Assembly: GCA_026075535.2 (NCBI GenBank)
Contig: AP026540.1
Span: 8,122,001-8,186,000 of the forward strand
DNA: 64,000 nucleotides
Direction of reading: 5' to 3'
From: Tricholoma matsutake
Lineage: Eukaryota > Basidiomycota > Agaricomycetes > Agaricales > Tricholomataceae
The notes under the pieces were generated by a model that had not been told where the DNA came from, did not search any database, and saw only the letters and a program-made list of their open reading frames with translations. A program made the translations under genes and the position numbers. Below, piece after piece: positions 56,626 through 64,000 of this stretch (within the stretch, counting starts at the first letter, position 1; each line of letters opens with the position of its first letter).

Positions 56626-59108
56626 TCAATTATGGCTGGTGAGAGACCAATTATCCAGCGCGACCGTTGGTGGTGTTACAAAGTCAGCCGCGGACATTCC
56701 ACTCCATTGCGGGTTGAATAGAACTTGAAGATTATATTGGCCAGCCGGAAGGCTAATAATCAATACCGTGACACCTGGGTTCAGCTGATCGGGGATAGGA
56801 GGCGTGGGATCCGTGCTAAATCTCACAGCTTCGGATGTCGAGAACTGGGCACCAGACGGAGGAGAAACCATCGACACTTGCATCGTCTGGCCGTCAAGCT
56901 TCAATGTGGCGGAAGGGCCAGAAACGGTAACAGAGGCATTCGTATGCATGCGCCACTGAACCGGGTTTTGAGAGTTTATTTCATCCTGAATAAGCACCTG
57001 TCGTCGTGCATTCAGCAAACGGACGCCACGCTTAACAGACGACCTACAATCGAATGATCAGCTTCACATCAACTTGCACGATACAGTAAACGAAACTCAC
57101 GCTCCCGAGTACATCGCGGTCATATCAACGACCCAGTACGCCGTAGAATCCTTTGAAACAGTAAAAACCGTGCTGGAACCTTGCGTAGTTCCGGAAGACT
57201 GATGTGTGATTGAACATGTTCCTGTGACAATCTGATTCGTTTGGTTGATCAAGAGAGTATTTTGTCCTTCCGTCATCTTCCGGTAGTACTTCCAGCGGTC
57301 AGAGTTTTGAGCGTCGCTGATGAAATAACCAGGCGAATTGTAATCGCCTGAACCCAGCTCGCCCGCCCAACGTGTTCCAAGGGCGTCAAGTACGAAGTCA
57401 CCCACATCGAGGTCGTTGTGGGTCTGATGGTTTATATCCATTCCCGCCTTGACCGCAAGATACAATGCATTGCTATCCGTCCAACTGCTTCTCATCGATG
57501 CCCACTGGTCCAACGGGTTATCGAAAAACATATCGAGAGGTAGGCCATTCCAAAATGCTCCTGAAACCCTTGGATCGTACCAAAACATACTCCATGGCTC
57601 CGCCGCATCATATTGTTCACGCTGGAATAATAGATATGATGGTTTATTGTACTGTTCAGCATAGAACATCATCGCGTTGGCCGTTGTGGAAAACTTGTTG
57701 GGGCCGTGGTCGCCATAATTGAAAAGTGACGTGGAACCTGCAACATACATGTGGTAGAATCCTGTTTTGAAGAAATTCGAGTTCGTATTGAGTAGGCCAT
57801 AGTCGGACCCCGTAGCAGTAATAAGGGAAGACGTCATTTCAGCGTGTCCAGTAGTACCAAAATACCAATAATTGGCAGTTTCAGCCCAAGTTCCATCATC
57901 ACTCGGGCCAAACGCACAATTCTGCTTAGCGTTGTCGACCGTCTTGCTAAGGATCTGTTGTGGAATACCACTAGTATCGTCACCGAGTATGGCAAGGGAC
58001 GCCAGCGTCAAGCCCCCATTACAAACACAGTTCCAGTTGCCATCTGTACCATTTTTACTCCACCAGCCAATATTGACATCATTGAGAGCCGCAAGGCCAG
58101 GTTGTAAACCATATTGGATCAAGGTGGTTAGTATTTGACTTTTCTGTGACGGCGTCAAGATGGCGTATAACCAGTCGTATGCTATAGCATAGGCTGCGGA
58201 GAGTTCGGCGGTATCAAGGAAATGGGCAGAGTTCCACCTGTCCACATTTGGTCCCCAGGACGTTGTTCCATTACCGGCAACGTTCTACGAATTAAATTAA
58301 AAATGACCCATGCGGCAGTTGGAGAAACAACGCACCTGAATTTCTGCCCATGCTCGATCAACCCACTTCGTGTCATTGGTCATGCGATAGACATAAGCAA
58401 ATGCCTTGATCCTCATCTTGGTCTGACGAGCAACGTCTAATATGCCACTGCTGCCATCCATAGCGTATGGAACGGGTGGCTGAGAATAGTAATTTGTAGC
58501 ATTCCCGAAAATCGTATCATTCCATCCCTGGAGATACGGATCATTCTTGATCAGTTCAGGCAATGCCTGCCATTTGTACGCAGGAGCGATGAGACGAGGA
58601 CGGTCGGGTCGTACGGTAAGCACGTTTGAATTGCTCGGTTGAAATGGATCCTGGGGCCAAGAAAGCTGAGGGTTTGTGGAAGAGAGAAATGTGGGTGATG
58701 TAAAGGCTGCTGTGTTCGTCTGCACGATTATTTCTGAGCCCCACGTCGCCTCTTCAAAGAATAATCGCTTACAGTAGAAGGATAGATCGGAATCATATAT
58801 TCACTATTCGTAGCGGTCGCAAAACGACCAATACTGAGCTTGACACTGGCTGCAGAGCTAGCCGCCGCCGCTCCACCTGCACTACTTGTCCGAACATTGT
58901 TCTGCGACTTACTCCGACTACCAAGGACACCCCCCACAACGGCACCGATAATGACCAGAACGAGAACTGGGATACCAATCTTGATCCAATTGCTGGTGCG
59001 CTTCTTGGCGGGATGAGGAGTGATGTAACCAGAAGATTCGTTGTAGTAGGGATCACCAGAGCCATAAGGTGACTGATTACTGCCTATCGAGTTGTAGTTC
59101 GCAGCCAT
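56626..59108 (-). CDS. Membrane-anchored heparinase II/III-like protein
   Basis: The ATG at 59108 opens MAANYNSIGSNQSPYGSGDP. A type II membrane anchor (IKIGIPVLVLVIIGAVVGGV) is followed by an Ala/Ser-rich stalk. The ectodomain has an alpha/alpha-toroid region (RPRLIAPAYKWQALPELIKN; KMRIKAFAYVYRMTNDTKWV; WNSAHFLDTAELSAAYAIAY; GWWSKNGTDGNWNCVCNGGL). The heparinase II/III-like region carries FNYGDHGPNKFSTTANAMMF, MDINHQTHNDLDVGDFVLDA and LGTRWAGELGSGDY. His and Asn/Asp in the NHQTHNDLDVGDF block are typical catalytic-face residues of this superfamily. The C-terminal beta-sandwich ends LDNWSLTSHN at 56626. Substrate is unknown; an acidic wall or extracellular polysaccharide is a guess. Confidence 0.85.
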
Positions 59109-59284
59109 AATGCTGACCGACCTGGGAAGAAATTTTTAACGAGAGACGAAGGTGTGAGCCACAAAGACTGGAATAATGGTGGAAGAAGGGGGAAAAAAGC
59201 CTGACGGTCTCGTTGTGATGCGTTTCATATATGGGTCTCTTTGTTGCTATTATTAGCCAAGTCATTCCCACAATGGTATGTTTG

Positions 59285-61002
59285 CTACTTTACAAAAATA
59301 CTCGCAGCACCCATTCCCGTCCCAATGCACATAGATGTAAGCAGGATCTATAGCCGAAAAAAACTTCAACGTCTGCTATGAAAGCGAACATTCGTCATTG
59401 ACCTTCTTATCTCTGCGAGCAAGCTCGTGAATTCCCGTCACCACCTGTCGGGCGCCTGTGCAACGTATATCACAAGCAATGTCAGCAAAAAGGTGAGATA
59501 ACACTGTGTATCGACTCATCTAAAGGATGCCCAAACGCAATAGCACCGCCATTGACGTTGATCTGTTATTGATCGATGAAGTCTCGTGTAAGTAGCACTT
59601 CTGTTCTTCTCACCTTTTCACTGGAAAGATATGCATACATGATTATTCTATAGTAGAAAGACTTGTGCACACCTTGATAATCCAAGTGCCTTCTCAATAT
59701 AAACACACTGAGAAGCAAATGCCTCGTTAATCTGCGACATATATTATTGGGGCACGGTACAAAAAAATGAGAGAAGAAAAACTGACTTCGAATAGGTCGA
59801 CGTCATCCAAATTAAGCCCACAGTGTTTTAGAGCCATCGGAATAGCAAAAACAGGACCAATTCCCATGACACGCGGAGGCACGCCTAGAAAAAATATGCC
59901 AATTGAACAATGAAAAAGGAACGAGAGACATACCAGCAACCGCTGTAGTCACATGCTTCCCTAGAATTGTCAAACCCAGTTCTGTTGCCTTCTGTCTCGT
60001 CATCAATAGAATAGCAGCAGCGCCATCCGTAATTTGGCTAGCATTGCCGCCAGTTGTGGTTCCGTTACCCCATTGTGGAAATGCAGACCTGATCTTCTGC
60101 AGCGCTTCCTTCGTTGTGCCATGTCTAATTCCGTCGTCCTCCGTTACCGATACTTGCTTACGCTCCCCGGTCAAGGGATCTTTCTGGAAAACAGTGAATG
60201 GGACTATCTCCTGAGAAAAATGGCCTGATTTCTGTGCGTGCTCTGCCCGTTGAAAGGATCTTGCCGCAAAAGCATCTTGTTCCTCTCGGGAGATGTTGAA
60301 ATCAGCTGCGACGTTCTCACTGGTCCACCCCATAGGTCCCTGACAGTCCGCGGAGGCAGGATTGGAAGAAATCAATTCGCTTTGAGGTGGAGCCCCATTA
60401 TCCGGACTAGAGAGAAGTGAGTTGTAACGGAAATGGCAAGATAAATATTGGAAGAAAAGTAATTACTTTTGAGACATACTCTCTACACCAATTGCCAGAC
60501 CAATTTCAATTTGCCCGCTACGAATTTCATTGGCGATGATTGTCACAGCCATAAGGCCACTAGAACAGAATCTATTGACGACTTGAACAGGAACAGACTC
60601 GGGGAATCCAGCAGCGAGCGCTGCTGATCGTGCAGGGTACATTGCATCGGGCGTGAGGACCGTGCCAATGCAAATGTCCCCCACCAGTCCGGGGTCTATG
60701 CGAGAACGAGCAATGGCTTGCTGCATGGTGTGAACGCACTCAGAATATAGGACTGAGTTGATACCTACTTTGTAGATCTCCAACATCAATTCGTCGGTTC
60801 TGGCAAAGGCGCATGAGAAAACTATATTCCGTGTCCAATAACAAGCATACCTAGTATCCTTAAAGCCACCTTTTTTCGCTTTGCACAGAGGAGAGCGGAT
60901 GGCCATTGTGATGACGACATCATCTGGAAGTTCGCGTTGCAATGCTGCAACTCCTACTGGAGGGCTCGTGAGATGAGCGGCTAACTGCTTCACTCGTTGC
61001 AT
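59285..61002 (-). CDS. POT1: Peroxisomal 3-ketoacyl-CoA thiolase with PTS2 signal
   Basis: This enzyme performs the last step of fatty-acid beta-oxidation. The start [14 protein letters not shown] (ATG at 61002) contains RVKQLAAHL, which fits the PTS2 peroxisome-import consensus. Catalytic segments are [20 protein letters not shown] (nucleophilic Cys), [85 protein letters not shown] and [18 protein letters not shown]. The last needs an AT-AC intron at 59519-59465, and a 7-nt exon (59620-59614) supplies SEK before INVNGGA. The end reads [17 protein letters not shown], with the stop at 59287-59285. No PTS1 is present. It is divergent from ceramide glucosyltransferase (about 190 bp). Confidence 0.9.
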
Positions 61003-61190
61003 ATTGGAATACGGTACTATTAGTGAGATACCAGCTGTATATATGTAGTCAGCGAAGATGTGGTCCGGCCGATAGCACAAATATTATTATTACATAATTA
61101 TGAAATCCATCACAGCTAAGTGTCAACGCGTGAGCATCAATTGGATCTCGTACTTGTTCGTGGTCTAAAAGCCACTAATAAAGTGGAAAT

Positions 61191-62606
61191 ATGCAATCCT
61201 TCCGTTTGGAGAACAGACGTGATGCTATGCTGGCCCTGATAGGCGTTGTATGGTATGTTATCATATGGTGTCTCGGGCTTTTGGGGTGCTACGTCGCGTA
61301 CGATCACTATTTTCCTCCTGGACCCCCCGTCTGACCTGTCTTGTACAGACGCAGGCGATATCGACTACATCCCCAACCTTCTCTTGTTACTGGGATATCT
61401 CCGCCTGGGGTGTCAATTCTCCGTCCTCTAAAAGGATTGGATACTAACCTTTATGAGAATCTTGAATCCACATTTACTCAAGAATATCCCAATTTCGAAA
61501 TGATTTTCTCGGTGGCAGATAATGATGACCAGGCACTCCCTATTGTGAGAGATCTGATGCTAAAGTATCCGAGTGTCAATACAAGAATAATTATCGGTAG
61601 GTGAGACGTTGCTTCAGTATCGTTCATTACCAACCTTGCTGCTCTGTCAGGGGAAGAGATTGTGGGGGTGAACCCTAAAGTGAATAATCTCGTCCGTTCT
61701 TATCGCGAAGCTGCAAACGACATTTTGTGGGTTCTTGACTCCAATGTTATGGTCCATCCAGGAACGCTTTCACGCTCAGTCGATGCACTTCTTGGACCTC
61801 CAATACCAGAAGTTTCGGAATTGCGGAAGAAGATTTCTCTTGTGCACCACGTTCCATTCGCTTTTGCCACTGAGTCCAGGATAGGCTCAAAGCTTGAAGA
61901 AGCCTTTTTGAACACGAATCACGCCAAAATGTACCTTGCCATCAACACAGTGGCGATAGAATCTTGCGTTGTGGGCAAATCAAATCTATACCGACGCTCA
62001 GATGTCGAGCGGCTTACTGGATCCTTGAAGCCAGCCGTATCGAAAGATGGTGGTGCCCGCCAAGCCTCTGATTCCGGTCTTCGTATGTTCGGCCAATTTC
62101 TTGCCGAAGATAATATGATTGCAAGCGCGCTGTGGCATGAATTGGGTACTCGCCATGATCTGTCTTGCGACGTTGCATGCAACGTGGTAGGAAACATGAC
62201 GTTGTCAGACTATGTTTGGCGCCGCGTACGCTGGATCCGTGTTCGAAAACATATGGTGTTGACTGCGACTCTCTTGGAGCCTTTCACCGAAGCATTCGTG
62301 CTCTGCACTATTGCATGCACCTCGTTGAATTATTTGTTCGGTATACCCCCATGGATCACGCTCATCCTACACTTCTCCTTTCTGTTATACGTTGATATGG
62401 ATATATACGCTTCCCTTGCTGGACACAGTTTGCCGACTCTGGTTCGGTGGGAGTTCATTGCTGCCTGGGCTGCTCGTGAAGCGTTGGCCCTTCCGATATT
62501 TTTGTTGGCAATTTTTGGTGATGAGGTGGTTTGGAGGGGCAGCCGATATCGGGTGTTTCGGAACGGGGAGGTTAAGCATGTCGCTGCAGGGCTGGAGTTT
62601 TCGTGA
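61191..62606 (+). CDS. GCS1: Ceramide glucosyltransferase (glucosylceramide synthase)
   Basis: This GT21 membrane enzyme transfers glucose from UDP-glucose to ceramide. The ATG at 61191 opens MQSFRLENRRDAMLALIGVV with a membrane helix (WYVIIWCLGLLGCYVA). A 51-nt intron leads into RRRYRLHPQPSLVTGISPPG and VSILRPLKGLDTNLYENLES. The D1 motif is FSVADNDDQALP, D2 is WVLDSNVMVHPG, D3 is FLAEDNMIASALWHE, and the (Q/R)XXRW motif is WRRVRWIRVRK. C-terminal hydrophobic segments (EAFVLCTIACTSLNYLFGI; WITLILHFSFLLYVDMDIY; ALALPIFLLAIFG) precede the short tail. All GT21 catalytic motifs are intact. Stop at 62606. Confidence 0.93.
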
Positions 62607-62858
62607 TACTACGCCAGACACAATACACGAAGCTTGTTGAGATTTGTAGTGGCAATTGAAACCTGTAGCTGCATGGGAGAAAGAAATCTAGTATTGTTCT
62701 ATGCATATTAACATAATAGGTCCTTGATATGAATGATAGTAAATAAGTAGTAGTTAGTAAGTTAAGTATAATAGTAGTAATCATTATGAGCACCGGGTCC
62801 ATCCACGATACACTGTATGGCAGCGAGATAGCGATGCAGCGAGTTTTATATATCGATA

Positions 62859-63698
62859 TCAGTATAACCTTGACGCCGACCCTGCTGTGAGTTGCATCTC
62901 TTTCCAACGAATGCAACGAAGAACCTTGAAGTGGTGAACCATTATCACCTCCTCAAAGAAGCTGTCTGACCAATCTTGGCACAGCTGCAAAGCCTGAGCA
63001 CGCAAACGTAACTTTTCCCCGGTGTCCGTGCGGATTGAGACGACCTCGCCAACTTTTTGTTTCTGTCGTTCATTTGAAAACCAATTTTTGACTTGTTTAA
63101 AAGCTCTGGAAGAAGTTTAGAAGATGAAGCTATTAAATCTTATGGGCGCGATTGCCGACGAGCATACACACCTGTTGATGACAATTGCAATCAGAACCAT
63201 CCAAGCCTCAGATGGATACATGGTTATTTCATCATATACCATGCGCAGGACATGCAATTGTCGATCATTGACAGGAGAATTCTCAAGAGACTTTATTCTC
63301 AAAGCACGTTCCATGCATTCCCTTCGTCTCGCCTTCAGATCCGCCTTGGCCGTTTGCAAAGGACGTGTGGTTTTTCGTGTGCGTTTCTTGGAAATTCTCA
63401 CAACGTGGCTTGATGAAGATGATGATGAGTCTGCGTGAAGGCTGTTCGAAGTACTAGAGCGTCGGAGAGGTCTTGGATCGTCATGCGTGAAAGCAGGATA
63501 TCCGCAAGGAATATGTAGACTTTGGGTGGGAGATGGAGGTATGGGATATGTTGCAGGGCCTGTCTGCTGAGAAAAATCCTGTAGAGGCGTTCCAGCGCCA
63601 TTGTATTTCTCCGGCAAGTCGAGCGCAACGTGAGCGAGTAGATGGAGTGGAGTTTGGATCGTCACGGTGGAGTTCATAAGTCGAAGACGAGACATCAT
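62859..63698 (-). CDS. Homeodomain protein (putative transcription factor)
   Basis: The ATG at 63698 opens MMSRLRLMNSTVTIQTPLHL. A Pro/Ser-rich stretch precedes a basic cluster (VRISKKRTRKTTRPLQTAKA). The homeodomain-like part reads QLHVLRMVYDEITMYPSEAW and MVLIAIVINR, then, after a GT-AG intron starting at 63171, AFKQVKNWFSNERQKQK. This last block has the WFxNxR core of recognition helix 3. The intron therefore separates helix 2 from helix 3. The C-terminal part (VSIRTDTGEKLRLRAQALQL, LCQDWSDSFFEEVIMVHHFK) ends at 62859. It does not match the KN/TALE loop or known mating-type proteins well. A nuclear DNA-binding role is inferred from the WFSNER motif. Confidence 0.75.
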
Positions 63699-64000
63699 AG
63701 ATTAAATAAGGGTAAGTCGTAATGAAAAGGGAAAGGAGCGTAAGAAGACAGCGCCTAGCGCTTCGGGGTCGTCAAAGGAGACCAAAATATGTTGAATGGG
63801 TCCAACTTCCATAAGTAGAGATTCTGACCACCTTATATCCACCTTATAAGTAAGTATACAAGGCCAATTGTCTTCGGCAATTACCGGTATTGTTTTTTAC
63901 TTGGTGTACCTTCAAAGCCGTGCTGAGGCGCTGAGCGCTGAGCGCTGAGGCCTGAGACTCTAAGATATTTGTATGTATACAAGTTGCCATCCTCAAATCG
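63699..64000. promoter_or_regulatory. Upstream region of the homeodomain gene
   Basis: No gene is seen to the window edge. It contains a short tandem-like block GCGCTGAGCGCTGAGCGCTG near 63928-63950 and a duplicated CCACCTTATA motif (about 63829-63848). The promoter of the homeodomain gene should lie here. Confidence 0.3.

Noticed and set aside
19533..63698. A secondary-metabolite or other functional gene cluster
   Set aside because: The genes are mostly unrelated housekeeping genes with no shared pathway beyond loose lipid and wall themes.
1..64000. tRNA or rRNA genes
   Set aside because: No convincing cloverleaf, B-box in context, or rRNA core sequence was found by reading both strands.

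Overview
The window reads as nuclear DNA of a filamentous basidiomycete, most likely an Agaricomycete. The right-hand part is gene-dense: genes are broken by many 45-65 nt GT-AG introns, intergenic gaps are short, and the gene set is fungal (KRE6/SKN1 glucan-synthesis protein, RAV1, IMA1, fungal-type NAGS, glucosylceramide synthase). No bacterial operons, tRNA, rRNA or CRISPR array were seen.

Bases 1 to about 19,450 are a transposon graveyard. On the minus strand are decayed copies of an unnamed coiled-coil plus Pro/Thr-rich protein family (1-753 with 3343-3815; 4893-5699; probably 6896-7590, where it has grown a 30-unit, 19-bp minisatellite). One copy is split by a hAT-type element (754-3342) with an 8-bp target duplication, which itself carries a nested fold-back MITE (2740-3122). 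A 3'-truncated Ty3/Gypsy element (7591-13330) has its gag split by a second hAT-type element (9370-10851). A 5'-truncated Ty1/Copia pol with a 3' LTR follows (14344-18180), then a Copia gag fragment on the other strand (18184-18820). Premature stops are mostly CGA to TGA changes, as expected from methyl-CpG deamination.

From about 19.5 kb to the end lie 21 apparently intact genes: a conserved orphan and seipin; a thioredoxin-fold SH3BGRL-like protein; low-molecular-weight tyrosine phosphatase; methylmalonate-semialdehyde dehydrogenase; a protein with Myb-like repeats; Rab GDI; RAV1; a four-fasciclin membrane protein; mitochondrial carnitine carrier; N-acetylglutamate synthase; an F-box protein; a UBE2O-like E2; KRE6/SKN1; a SNAPC1-like protein; IMA1; a Ser/Thr-rich single-pass protein; a membrane-anchored heparinase II/III-like protein; peroxisomal 3-ketoacyl-CoA thiolase; ceramide glucosyltransferase; and a homeodomain protein.

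Most genes are housekeeping and do not form one cluster. Loose themes are fatty-acid metabolism (carnitine carrier, PTS2 thiolase), lipids (seipin, glucosylceramide synthase) and membrane or wall biology (KRE6, fasciclin, Ser/Thr-rich protein). Several neighbours are head-to-head with less than 100 bp between start codons. The most unusual gene-level feature is an AT-AC intron that interrupts the thiolase active-site motif, close to a 7-nt microexon.
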